A DNA stretch of 64,000 nt, taken from positions 930,001-994,000 of the forward strand of contig NC_041686.1 of assembly GCF_900005765.1 (NCBI RefSeq), given 5' to 3'. The DNA comes from Plasmodium relictum (taxonomy: Eukaryota > Apicomplexa > Aconoidasida > Haemosporida > Plasmodiidae). The notes under the pieces are model-generated. The model worked only from the letters and a program-made list of their open reading frames with translations, did not search any database and was not told the origin of the DNA. Position numbers and translations under genes: made by a program. This document shows, piece after piece, positions 1-12,100 of this stretch; the first letter of the stretch is position 1, and every line of letters begins with the position of its first letter.

Positions 1-1944
1 AGAATATCTATTAGTATATATATTTAAATTAGATTCTACTGATTTTGCAATGTTTCGTGAAAAATTACTCATATTATCAATATTTAATGGTGTGCTGCTA
101 TTATTATTTCTTTCTAAGATGTTATAGTTATTTTTATTATTCATATAATTTTCTTTTGCAGAATTATTTCTGTATCTTATATTAAAATCTTTATTTTCAA
201 AATCACTAACTGCATTATAGGAATCCTCTTCAGCATTTGGTTTTTTGATAGTACTTATAATAAAACTACTATTATTATTTGTATCTACCGTGTAATTCTT
301 TTTATTATCAAATGGACTGTATTTATTTAATGAAATATCATAATTATAATTTTTTCCGTTGTTATTAATAAATTTCCCTATACTCTGATTTTCATATGAA
401 TTTCTATTAAAAGTTTCTTTTTGAGGAACATTTTGATTTAGAAGTATTGAGCTCATTCTTCTTGCAACGTATTCATTATGTGAAAGAGAATTTTTTAAAT
501 GATTGTTAATAATTTCTTGCTCGGCCTTATCTATATTTTCTAGGACGTTATTAATTGAATTTGTGGCATTTTTATTGAATAAAGTTTCTGTATTTTTCTT
601 TGAATTACCATTAAATTTAGAGTTACATGCATTCATGTTATTTATAACCATTTTTAATTCATTAGTATTGCGATCAGACATTACTTCTTTATTTAAAAAT
701 GTTTTATTCTTATCATATTTATCATTAATATAATTGCAATGAGAAATATTGGAATTAAATTTACTATTATCTTCTTCATAAAAACTTTTCTTATGAATAT
801 TTTCATTAATTATGTTAGTTAAATTATGAGTATTGCCGTTTATAGTGCTTCGATGATTACTTTCACTTCTTTCGTCCTCTATTTTTTCATAATGCGTTTT
901 TCTCCTTAAATAATCCACCTTTACTTTATCATTAAATAAATTTTTCTCTCCTAGATGAATATCATGTAAATTCCCCAAATTACTCTTTCTATTATTATAA
1001 TAATTTAAATCATCATTTATATTTTCAATACTGTTACAATATGTGCTATTAGTTTCCTCCTTATTATTACAATATATATTACTTTTATTATTTAAATGAT
1101 AGTCTTTGCTAAATTTTCTGTAATTATCATAAAAATTATCTTCATTATGACTATTTCTTTTTTCTTTTTTTAAATTAATGTAATTTTCATAACCATTATT
1201 TATTTGATTATCATCACTTACATCTTTTAAAATATTTACATTTACATCATTAATATTGCCATGCTCACTTCTATCAACAAATTCGTGATTATTGTTATTA
1301 TTATATATATGTTCATTCAAAATATTTCTATCATTATCAGTATAACTATTTTTTCTTTTTAAATTATGATATATATCATTTTCATTTAAAATCATATCTA
1401 AATCATTATAGTCCTCATTGCTCCTTCTGTTTGTATTTAAATCTCTTTTTTGTTTGTCTTCTTCAGAAAAAACACGTAAGTTATAGATTTTATTTTCATA
1501 ACTACTAATTCCTCTATTAATTTCATTCATTAATTCTAAGTTTATTCTCATAAAACATTTTTTATCATTAAAATTAAATGAATTATCATTTTCAATTAGA
1601 CCCTTTCGAGAATATTCATAATATATCTGCTTTGCCAATTCTAAGATATAGTTTTTATTTTGGCTTTCATTAATTACTATTTTCTCATCAATTTTTTTCA
1701 GTTCAGACAAGGCTAAAATAATATCATTTGTATCAATATTTTTATATATATCATCATTTATATTTTTTATTTGACTTCCTAAAATTGCCATTATACTATA
1801 ATTATTTTTTTTATTACTTAGCTCATTAAAATCAACACTTTCATTTTGAAGCTTATGTTTATCAACTAATAAAGATAAAACATTGTTAATTTTATATTTT
1901 TCATATATTTCACTATGATAATAATTTAACTTTAGCATTTTCAT
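1..1944 (-). CDS. Asn-rich conserved-type protein of unknown function, C-terminus outside window
   Basis: The minus strand is open without a stop from the ATG at 1944 to base 1 (648 codons), and the frame continues past the window edge. The N-terminus (starting MKMLKLNYYHSEIYEKY) and the next ~170 residues are fairly normal and probably helical, with segments such as ELKKIDEKI and YILELAKQIYYEYSRKG. The remainder is Asn/Lys/Ser/Asp-rich low-complexity sequence typical of Plasmodium. I see no signal peptide, membrane segment or catalytic motif. An A-rich stretch precedes the ATG, and a second in-frame Met lies two codons downstream (1938). I do not recognise the family. The continuous 1.9 kb frame and the drop in homopolymer content relative to the adjacent spacer make it a real gene; the product cannot be named. 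Confidence 0.85.
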   Translation of the reverse strand, partial: MKMLKLNYYHSEIYEKYKINNVLSLLVDKHKLQNESVDFNELSNKKNNYSIMAILGSQIKNINDDIYKNIDTNDIILALSELKKIDEKIVINESQNKNYILELAKQIYYEYSRKGLIENDNSFNFNDKKCFMRINLELMNEINRGISSYENKIYNLRVFSEEDKQKRDLNTNRRSNEDYNDLDMILNENDIYHNLKRKNSYTDNDRNILNEHIYNNNNNHEFVDRSEHGNINDVNVNILKDVSDDNQINNGYENYINLKKEKRNSHNEDNFYDNYRKFSKDYHLNNKSNIYCNNKEETNSTYCNSIENINDDLNYYNNRKSNLGNLHDIHLGEKNLFNDKVKVDYLRRKTHYEKIEDERSESNHRSTINGNTHNLTNIINENIHKKSFYEEDNSKFNSNISHCNYINDKYDKNKTFLNKEVMSDRNTNELKMVINNMNACNSKFNGNSKKNTETLFNKNATNSINNVLENIDKAEQEIINNHLKNSLSHNEYVARRMSSILLNQNVPQKETFNRNSYENQSIGKFINNNGKNYNYDISLNKYSPFDNKKNYTVDTNNNSSFIISTIKKPNAEEDSYNAVSDFENKDFNIRYRNNSAKENYMNNKNNYNILERNNNSSTPLNIDNMSNFSRNIAKSVESNLNIYTNRYS

Positions 1945-2817
1945 TTTTATTAATAAGAATTTTTTTTTTTTTTTATCATATCCTTCTGAGATAATTATTT
2001 ATGCTAATGTGTATTTATAAAAAAAAACAAAAATTCATTTGTGAATGCGTATGCATTTGTATCAACACTAAAATTAAGAAATGCTACTAATATAATTATT
2101 AAAAAAAATTAACAAAAAAAAATATATATTTAAAATAATTAAATTTTTATTTATGTATATTTAAATATAAAAATAATAAAAAAAAAAATTATTTTTTAAG
2201 AATATACATAAATATATATATATATATTTTTCATTTTTAACATATAAAAATCTATTTAAAAAAAAAATAATAATAAACTATATGAACTATTTCTTTAATG
2301 CTATGTTTATTATTTTTAGGTATTTGAAATGAACGAATATGTTTTTCATTAATTTCTTGATGTTTATATATTAAAATATTTACATTTTAATGTTTTAAAT
2401 GTTAGGAGTAACAAAAAAAAAAAAAAAAATAATAATAAAATAAAAAAATAATATAATATAAAAGTAAAAATAAACTATATTACCGAAACTTATATAAAAA
2501 AAAAAAATATAATAATATATATTAAAGTATCTCTTTAAAAATGTTTTTATTATAATATAAAAATTGTATATTACACGTATTTTATAATATTTTAAAAAAA
2601 AAAACTAAAATAGCATAAATAAGAATGAGAAAAAAAAAAAAAAAAAAAAAAAGCTAAAATTGAAATAATGGTAATATAAATATAAAAAAAGAAAATTATG
2701 AACAATTAATAATTTCAATTTTTTTTTCTTTTTTTTTTTATTAATAGTGCATAATTTAATTAAATTATGAAAAACAAAAATTATATATATATATATCAAT
2801 TAAATAATATTACAATT
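1945..2817. other. Spacer between two minus-strand genes
   Basis: About 0.87 kb of AT-only-like sequence with long A and T runs (for example 2629-2652 and 2720-2740) and short (TA)n tracts. It should contain the 5' UTR/promoter of the Asn-rich gene and the 3' UTR of the small membrane-protein gene. I see no credible coding frame, tRNA or structured RNA; short frames here are homopolymer-encoded Lys/Phe/Ile strings. Confidence 0.6.
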
Positions 2818-3147
2818 TTACAATTTGTTTAGTTCATATTGCTCATATTCATCACTTGCTGATAAATAAGTACTTGCTAGTTGAACGTATTTAGGTGTAT
2901 TTCTCTTTTTTACAAAGAAATTGTTATATAATTTACGTTTTTTTTTATAGGCTTTGTATGTAAATAATAAAATTAAGAAAATTGCATACAAAAATATGGC
3001 TGCAACCAATGCTTTTTTCCCATTTTCTCGGTGTTTTTTACTTAATAATAAACTTTCTTCATTTAAATTGATCATAAGAAATATTATTGACAGAAAAGCA
3101 ACACATGCTGCGTCGATAAAAATAAGTATATTAAAAAACATGCTCAT
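2818..3147 (-). CDS. Small two-TM membrane protein, unknown function
   Basis: A single-exon 109-aa protein starting MSMFFNILIFIDAACVAF with a TAA stop. Two hydrophobic segments are visible, at about residues 4-27 and 47-66, separated by a charged loop (NLNEESLLLSKKHRENGKK). A basic stretch (KAYKKKRK) follows TM2 and then a polar, acidic/Tyr-rich tail (SASDEYEQYELNKL). The positive charge after TM2 suggests a hairpin with the tail in the cytosol, which is inference. The codon mix is richer in G/C and less homopolymeric than the flanks, supporting a real gene. It lies 184 bp downstream of the TRAPPC4 stop on the same strand. I do not recognise the family and give no function. Confidence 0.75.
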   Translation of the reverse strand: MSMFFNILIFIDAACVAFLSIIFLMINLNEESLLLSKKHRENGKKALVAAIFLYAIFLILLFTYKAYKKKRKLYNNFFVKKRNTPKYVQLASTYLSASDEYEQYELNKL

Positions 3148-3331
3148 TTTATCGCTATTTAGGATTAATAAGCGAATTTTTTTTTTTTTTCTAACATATA
3201 TATATTAGAAATATTTAGGTAAACAAAATTTACAATATGTTTTGTATAAAAATAAAAAATCTATATAGATTGTGTAAATTAACTCTTGTGTTAAAATTTG
3301 ATCTTAGAATATATATATATATATATAATTT

Positions 3332-4175
3332 TCATTTTAAGTTTGAAAATAGTTTTTCGATATGTTCATTAAAAACTGCAGAACGTATAGGCATATCAAT
3401 ATCATAAAATGGATTCTTCAATATAATGTCACTATACAATTCATACACCTTTTTTAAATAAGAGTTCACCTCAATATTTAAGTCATCTTTGTGTACTATA
3501 AATATTTTAATACCTGTTAATGTATCGTAACATTGGATTTTAAATCCATCTCCTTCAATTGTTTCTATACCTTTTTTTTCTAATAATTTAAAGATATTGT
3601 TTTTTTTTTCATTTAATGAATGTACATTAATTTTTTCAGAAATAGTAGAAATACCATGCAGCATAGAAGCAAGTCTTATTTCTTCATTACTATTTAATTT
3701 TATTTCTTCACTGAAATGCTGAAAAGAAGTTTTTATAAAATTGTTGATTCAAATAAAAAATAAAAATTAAAATTAGATTTAGAAAAAAATATTCAAAATT
3801 AATTCAAAGGAAATTTCTAAAATGCTTATGCAATAAACAAGTTTATAAAAAAATATAAAAAATATAAAGTATATATATATAATTATTTTTTTTTCTTTTT
3901 CAAGTTAAAAATCCAGTAAATATATATATAATTTATTTTCTTAGTCAAGAAAAAAAAAATAATTTTTTTTTCAAATCATTTAATTTTTATATAAAAAGTA
4001 AATTAAATATAAAAAAAAAAAGATAGAAATATTATTATTAGCTTTTAAAAAGTGAATATAAAAAAATAAAAAATATATTTTCTTAAAATGTGTGTAATTA
4101 GGGTAAATATATATAGCTAAATACCTTTTGATAAACTAAAGTACCATGCTGGTTATTGACATAAAGAGAATACAT
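3332..4175 (-). CDS. TRAPPC4: TRAPP complex subunit 4 (Trs23/synbindin-like)
   Basis: Two exons: 4175-4125 (17 codons, MYSLYVNNQHGTLVYQK) and 3718-3332, joined in phase 0 across a 406-nt intron (donor GTATTT, acceptor TTTTCAG), giving about 145 aa. The product is a longin-fold core subunit of TRAPP, the tethering/Rab-GEF complex acting in ER-Golgi traffic. Diagnostic segments shared with TRAPPC4/Trs23 are RLASMLHGISTI, FKIQCYDTLTGIKIF, YELYSDIILKNPFY and MPIRSAVF. The 17-residue first exon supplies the conserved strand (human reads FSVYVVNKAGGLIYQ). Human TRAPPC4 is about 219 aa because of a PDZ-like insertion between this strand and the SNE..LASM helix; that insertion is absent here. Divergent from eIF3k, 637 bp away. 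The fold family is certain and the TRAPPC4 assignment is strong from the KNPFY...MPIR signature. Confidence 0.88.
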
Positions 4176-4812
4176 TTTAGTTTTTTTATTTCAATTCCAA
4201 TTATCTTGAAATTGTATAGATTTATGAAATATAATAAATTAATTCTTTAATTTTAATTTCTTTCCTTTTTTTTTTCTTTTTTTTTTCTCTTTTTTTTTTT
4301 CTTATTTCATAATTATACAATTAAAATTTGAAAACATATATTAATTTATAAAGTTTTATTAACATTTATTACTTTTATTAATATGTGAACATAAAAAAAT
4401 AAAAAAAAGATTTAATAAAAAATTGCAAAAAAAAAATAAATAGAAAATTTTTGTAAAGGTTCACATAAAATGTTTCATAAAAATACCATAAATTTTTTTT
4501 TTTTAGTAGAAACTATAATTTGTAAATTTCTTTAAAAAAAATAAAAAAAGTTCATAACTTTCTAATATTATTTTTGTATAGATAATCTTGAAGTACGAAC
4601 TTTTTAAATAATATCACATTCAACAAAAAAAAGAAATTTTAGTCGAGTAAAAATAAAAAAATTTTAATAGAAAAGTACTTTAATAAATATTTAAAAAAAA
4701 TTTTTTTTTTTAATTATTAATTATAAAAACATATATATATAAATTTTTTAACATTTACATTAAATTTTATATCTTTGTATTTTTAATTAAATAAAGGTTA
4801 TTTAATAGGAAA
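4176..4812. promoter_or_regulatory. Divergent promoter spacer TRAPPC4/eIF3k
   Basis: 637 bp between two divergent ATGs. It holds polypyrimidine tracts on the plus strand (4258-4304) and dense A/T homopolymers. It should carry both promoters and 5' UTRs because nothing else lies between the genes. No specific binding motif can be defended. Confidence 0.5.
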
Positions 4813-5845
4813 ATGAATGTTAATAGTATTATTGAAGAAGTACAGGCAATAAAAGTTTTGCCTCATATGATGTTTAATGCATCAAAACTTAGTAAGTAGA
4901 AAATATTTAATTAAAATTATATGTCGATATCATTTAAATAGAAAAAGAGGAAAGGTTATATATATTTTTAACAAATAAATAATGAATAAAAATGTTAACA
5001 TTTTTAAAATTTTAAATATGATTTATAAGAGTTTTTATTTGCAATAATAAACATATATATATATACATATCTTTTATTTATAATAATATTTTAAAACAAC
5101 GCAAAAAAAGAAAAAAAAGCATTCTCTTTTTGACGTTCCTATTAAATATTATTTTAATATATATTATTAAATAAATATATGCATTTTAATTTATATATAT
5201 ATATATATCTTTTTTTTTTTAGAGGTGTTAAATGATTATGTAGATATTGCTTTTGAAAACAATGAATATTTTGATAACGAAGTTATGCTAACGTTGTTAA
5301 GATTATTCTGCCTTTATCCGCATTGTTATGATAGAATGGCAGTTAAAAAAATTTTGATATGCGTTTTATATAATATAAATGAGATTGATATGAACATATA
5401 TCTTAGTTTAATAAATTCTAATTTATATGATGAAAATATAAAAAGTGTTGTATATTTACACGATTTAATTAAAAAATGCCAATTTAAAAAATTATGGACT
5501 TGTATATACGATAATGATTCAGATAACAATTATGATTATTCCTTTTTAAAAAATAATAATAATTTTACTTTTAATATTAGAAAATATATTTTAAATTCAA
5601 TTTCTCTAAGTTTTGAAAATATTAGTTTAAAAAAAATGTCTGAATATTTAAATATTGAGGATTTTTCAGAAATTGAAAATTTTTTAAAAGAAAATAAATG
5701 GACTATTAAAAAAATAAACTACAAAGGTGAAGAACAGTATATTTGTTGCAACGGAAATATTGAAAATATTCAACATAAAAAAAGTATTAATACATATTTT
5801 AACGAAGATAATATATCCTCCTACATAACTAAACTAAATAATTAA
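4813..5845 (+). CDS. EIF3K: Eukaryotic translation initiation factor 3 subunit K
   Basis: Exon 1 is 4813-4891 (MNVNSIIEEVQAIKVLPHMMF..., 26 codons plus 1 nt) with donor GTAAGT. Exon 2 is 5223-5845 after a T-tract/TTAG acceptor; the intron is 331 nt. The product is about 233 aa, close to the family's ~218-240. It aligns along its length with eIF3k: KVLNDYVDIAFENNEYFDNEV (human LERYVETQAKENAYDLEA), LLRLFCLYPH, VVYLHDLIKKCQFKKLW (human ILYLGDLLETCHFQAFW), IRKYILNSISLSFENISL and a C-terminal winged-helix stretch MSEYLNIEDF...ENKWTIK. eIF3k is a small PCI-fold (HAM plus WH) subunit that, with eIF3l, sits at the edge of the eIF3 octamer on the 40S subunit. Exon 2 has no ATG at its 5' end, so the first exon is needed. 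Confidence 0.88.
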
Positions 5846-8034
5846 AACTTTTATATTTTTTTTTTTTTTTTTACATTTTGTAATTATAATTTTTTATATA
5901 CTAAAAATTTTTTTTTTCTTGCTTTGTTTAATATTATTTATATAATTTAATTAATAAGAAAAAAATATTGTTACTATAGGAGATTTTATATAAGTTTAAA
6001 TTTTAATTATTATACTTATGAGATTAAAAATATAAATAATAAGGAAATAGGAACAGTCTGATAAAAGATATTTATAAATTAAAAAAAAAAAGAACATAAT
6101 AATAAAAAAATAAAAAAAAATTTTTTTTAAATTTTTATCATTTTTTATATACATGTATTTATAATATACTTTATGAAATTTATCTTAGTTTTTATTTTAA
6201 AATTGTATTAACCAAAAAAAAAAAAAAAAGAATTATTCATTTTTATACTAGTAAAAATAAAATGAAATAAGAATTTTTTAAAAATCCACTTTTCTTTTTT
6301 AAATTTGAAATTATAAGAGCTGGATGATTTTATTAAAATATTAAATGAAAAGATAAATACTTCTGTATGTTTTTTTTTGAAAATTAGGAAATGATAGAAT
6401 ATTTGTTCTTTCTTTTATTAAAACTTTTTAAATAAAATCTTAAAAAGTTATGTAGACATAATACAGAAAAATCCTTAGACAATATAATTATAGGATAATT
6501 ATATTTCATTATAACGTTTTATCAATATATATATGCTATATTTCTCCTTTAAATGAAAAAATATTTTTATATATTTTATATTTTTCACTTTAGACTTTTT
6601 GTTTTTTTAAATCAACAAAGTTTATCTAAAAAAATTCTTATTTATTCAGTGATAAAAGAAGAAAAATTCTCATGATAATATAGTTTTTTCTTTTTGATAT
6701 ACAGAGGCATGTAATGTAATTTTTGATAACACCACTATTAAAATAAAAAAAAAGACAAATGACACTTATACATAATACATCATTTTTTTTTTTAAATTTA
6801 AAAAAATTAAAAAAATGTTCTTATTTTTCCATTTAGAATTTATTTTTATAATAAATTTAGTACTAAGCATAGCTTTTAAATAATTTTTAAGTATGTATTT
6901 CAAACTACAAAAGCATACAATAATAATTGAATACATGCAGAACTAATTTTGTCTAACAATGTATATTTCATGTTATTTTAATTTTTTAATTTTATGATTT
7001 GTTCTTATAAACATAATGTTTCATTTTGCTATATAATTTCAATTGTTTTAATTTCCCTGAACTATTAAATATATATTAAACATAACTATGCATTTTAAAT
7101 TAACTATATATACAAAAAAATATATATATACGTATATATCAATATATAAAAAAAATTAAATATATATATTTTAATAAAACATTTGCTTTCTTTTACAGCT
7201 TTTTAAAATAATAAATTACTTTAGTTATAACAAATAATTTTATTCTCATTAAGAAAACGGTAGTTCTATATAATTTTGTTGAATTTAAACATTTTACATA
7301 TATTCTAGCACATACTTATTTTGCTTTATTATATTTTACTTATTTTTCATTCTTCGTATATAAATATATATTATTAGGATTTATTTGTTCATATTTAATT
7401 TCATTTCTTATTTTTTTAAGCATTCTTTTATTTCATCTATCTTGTTTTTATATAATTTCTTACCTATTGAAGAGATTTTTTTTTTTTTCAGATGATATTT
7501 AATGATATTTTTTTAAACTTTATTTTAAATTCTATCTAAAATAAAAACATAGAACCTTTGGGATGTTTTATTTTTTTATTTTTAACTATTTACATTTTTA
7601 TTTCCTTTTACATAAATATATTTATTTTGTTATTTTACCTACATATATAAATACAGATGTTTCCTTTTTTTTTTTTTTTTTTTAATTTTGCTTTCTATTT
7701 TCTTTTTGTTAACAAAATTATAAATATATAAATATTTCTTTTTTCATTTTTCTTTATTCTATGTTTATATTTTATTAATAATTAGTATTAAATATATAAA
7801 TTTAGTGTTTTGCATCCTGTAACTTTCTTTTCCTTATTTTTTTTCATTTTTTTTTTTTCTTCTTTTTTTTTCTTTTTTTTTTCCTTTTTTTTTTTTTTGT
7901 TTTTTTTAAAAAGATTAGTTAAAGATGTTAAGGATAGCAACTATGGTTAATTATATATAATTTTGTAAAAATACATTAGGAGTTTTTTTTTTAAATATGT
8001 TTCAAAAAAAAAACTTGATAAATTTGAATAAAAT
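5846..8034. other. 2.2 kb spacer upstream of the DHX57-like gene
   Basis: The spacer between the 3' end of eIF3k and the start of the helicase on the same strand. The right half is strongly pyrimidine-rich on the plus strand (especially 7425-7910, with T/C runs at 7838-7900), as is common just upstream of Plasmodium genes, so the promoter and 5' UTR of the helicase probably lie here. I found no open frame, tRNA, C/D box pair or repeat array that I would defend. Confidence 0.6.
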
Positions 8035-9087
8035 ATGAAATGTAATTTTAAGATAGATAAAAAGAGAAGGCAGTTAAATACAAATAATTCAAATTCATTA
8101 AACAAAAGAAGATATTTCTCAAATGATTATACTGATAATGATAAAAAAATGAATAATAAAGCAAAAGAAAATAAATTTTATAAAGGTTTTATGTCGAAAA
8201 AGTCAAAAAATTATTCTAATGATGAAAAAAATGAAAAAACGGAAAAAATGTGTTTTGAAAATTACACAATTAATACGAAAAAAAATGAAAATAAGTATCA
8301 AGAGAAAAAATATAAAGAAAAAAACATGTTTAACAAAGTTGATGAATATTCATACAGAAAATATTATTGTAAATCAAGTAACTATTATCAAGAGAAAGAA
8401 AATAATTATACAGACAATAATTATAACATAAAAAATACATTTAATACAAATAATGAGAAAAAGAATTCTTCATATATTAAAAAAGGAAATAGAAATAAAA
8501 TAAATGAGGAAATTACAAGAAAAAATTGTAAAAGTGAATGTGAAGAAAAACATTTTGAATCTTATAATAACTTTAATAATCAAAGACCAATTCCTAATAC
8601 AGAAAATATGCATATAAAAGTAAATGAAAATGTTATAAATAAAAATAGTATGAATTTATCAAATTATAATTTACAAAATGTAGAATTTTTATCAGAGACT
8701 AATAGAAATAACAATATGTATATGTATGAAGATGATATAAAAAATCTTAATAAATTTGAGGAAAACTATGAAAACAATGAAAGCAAAATAAAAATTCAAA
8801 GCACTCATGAGAAAGATACAACTAACTCATTTAATAAAAAAAATGTAGAAATGCATAAAAATAAATATCAATTAAAAACAAAAACAGGAATTAATATTAA
8901 CAGCTATAATTATAACATGAATAATGTTAACTGCAATAGCTATAATAATAATTATAATAATGATAACTGTAATTATTATAACAATGAAATTTATAATAAT
9001 AATAATTATAATAATGAATATTATAATGATGAAATTTATAATAATGATAATTACAATAATGATAACTGTAATTATTATAACAATGAA

Positions 9088-9118
<31 letters not shown>

Positions 9119-12100
9119 ATAATAATTGGAGTAATAATCTCTACAATAATAATAATTGCAATAATAGTAATCATAACAATAATAATTATAATAATACAAA
9201 TTGTAGTGAAGATATTTATAATAATGATAATTACAATAATGATAACTGTGATTATTATAACTATGAAAGTAATAATAACTGTAATAATAATTATAGTAAT
9301 ATTTTGAATATTAATTATGATGATAGCAAAAATATTAAGTATAAGAATAATTACAATTATAATAATTATTATAATAAAAATTATAAATTTCATAAAAATT
9401 GTAAAAATAATGATAAATATTCATACAATTATTTGCATCCTAGAGGAAAATATGAAGAAAATCAAAATAGTGGAGCTTTAGGATATGAAATAAATAAACC
9501 AGATGAAAAAATTAATGAAAATAATAATAAAAGGGTTAGTAGCAAGTTAGTTTATAGAAATAACGGATATTGTTTTTCGAGGTATGAAGAAAATGTGCAT
9601 ACATTCAGTAAAGAAGATAATATAAATAATAAAAGGAAGGATAAGGAAATTTTTGAAATATATAACGAAAATCAAAAAAAAATATATGAAAACGATAATA
9701 TTTATAATAATTACAAAAACCATAAAGATATTACTATAAGCGAAAATAAATATATAAAGGAAACAGAAAAAAAAGCAACAAAAAAGGGTAATAACAAAAT
9801 GAAACATCATAATTATTATAAAAGTAATAATATTAGCGATTATGGAAAGTACAATAATGATAAAAATTATAACAATATATATAATAACTATAATAATAAT
9901 TATAATAATAGGAATGATTTCGATTTATATAAACATGAAGAAAAAAAATATAAAAATAATGAAAATAATATTAAGATAAAACCAATTTTATATGAAGATA
10001 CCAAAGAAAATCATTGGAAAACAAACAAAAAAGTGTTATTAACAGAAGATACTAGAAATAATGCTCAAAGTAATATAGAAAAACTATCCATTTATAAATC
10101 AAGAAATGAAATAATTGAAATGATAGACAAAAATGATATCACTTTTATACATGGAGAAACAGGTTCAGGAAAATCGACATGCGTACCTAAATTTTTATTT
10201 GAAGAAAATTTAAAAAAAAAAAAAAATATAAACATTATTATTACTGAGCCAAGAAGGATTGCATGTATCTCCTTATCAAAAATATTATGCGAACTAACTA
10301 AAGAAAAATTAGGAGAGAAAATTGGCTACAGAATTTCTGGAGAATCTTTATATGATAATGAAAAAACAGTAATTACATATATAACAATTGGATATTTATT
10401 TAAGTTATTCTTACATCATAAAAATATATATAAGAAGTTTACACATATTATCATTGATGAAATACATGATCGTAGTATATTACTGGATATTGTTTTATTA
10501 TTTATAAAGTTGTATTTACATAATAAAAAAAAAGAAGAGAAAATGTTTAAATTAATTATTATGTCTGCAACTATGCAAAGTAATTTGTTTTACTCATATT
10601 TTAAGCATGATAACATAAAGATGGATTCAATATTTATAGGAACAAAAATATATAATATTGATACCTTTTATATTGAAGATATTATAAATTATACAAAATA
10701 CGAAAATTATTCATCAAAAATATGCTCATATGAAAATGAAAAAAATATGAATAGTAATAATGTTTCAAATAATAAAAAGGATCATATAAATGAAAGTGTC
10801 ATAGAATTTATACTTAGAAAAAAAAATTGTAAAAAGTTACATTTATCTAATAGCTCAGAAATGTTATTACATAAAATAAAAAATGAATATGATAAAAATA
10901 TTCATATGTTTAATAATAAGAATACAGAATATTCAGAAAATAGAGATTTAGATGTAGATGAAATAATTCCAGCAAATGTTTTTTCAAATATATCGAATCT
11001 TTGTCTTGAATTAGTTTATAATTTATGTTTAAAGGGAGATAGTGTTTTAATATTTTTATCAGGAATGCAAGATATAACAGATATGTATCATCAGCTAAGT
11101 ATATTAATAAATAATTCTCATAATTATAGTATAAAGTTTAATATTTACATGCTACATAGTTGTTTATATGATAATACTATTCATAAATTAAAAGGAAACG
11201 ATACAGATATAAATATATTCTTATCATCAAACATAGCTGAAAGCTCAATTACTATACCTAATGTAAGACTAGTTGTCGATTTTTGTATACAGAAAAATAT
11301 TGAATATAGTGCAAAAAAAAAGGCACATATTTTAGTAAAAAAATGGATAAATAAATCATCAATGGAACAACGAAAAGGAAGATGTGGAAGAACATGTCAT
11401 GGTATTTGTATAAGAATGATAAGTAAGCATTTTTTAAGTTTACTAAGAGATCATAAGATATCCGAAATATACACACATAGCTTACATTTGTTATACTTAT
11501 ATATTTTAAAAAGTATGTGTGTTTTAAATAATTTAATAAATAAAAATAATTCTGCTAGTGATAATATTAACAGTAATAATAAATGTAATTACAAAAAATT
11601 AACTATATACGATGTATTAAGTATGATTATTGAAAAACCATCAAACAAAAAAATAAAAAGTACTAAGTACGAATTAGAGAAAGTTAAAGCTATAATTAAA
11701 ATAAGAAATAAATTAGTTATATCTATTATTGGACAAATTATGATTCGATTTAATTTAACTATTAATTTATGCAGATTATTATTATATGGAATAATATTAG
11801 ATTTAACATTTGATTCAATTATTATAATTAGTATATTAAATACTAATGATATTTTTCCTACTTTTAATCTATATTCATCAAAGAATATTTACTCCTATGG
11901 TGTTTCATTAGAATTATCATTAAAACAAAAGAATTATTTTGACGGAAATACATATTCTGAACCAATTATGTTAAGAAATGTTTTTTTAGAATGGTTATGT
12001 GTCTTTTTATTATATATTCAGTCATTAAAAAATGAAAATAAATTTAATAAAAAAGATTTAAAAAGCTATTACATTAATACATGTACGATTATGAATAAAA

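Noticed and set aside
5846-8034. Considered as a centromere candidate because of length and AT richness
   Set aside because: It contains ordinary mixed T/C promoter-like sequence and no near-pure AT core with short tandem repeats as expected of Plasmodium centromeres.
8872-9393. Long antisense and shifted frames over the helicase Asn repeat
   Set aside because: Artefacts of AAT/TAT trinucleotide repeats, which stay open in several frames.
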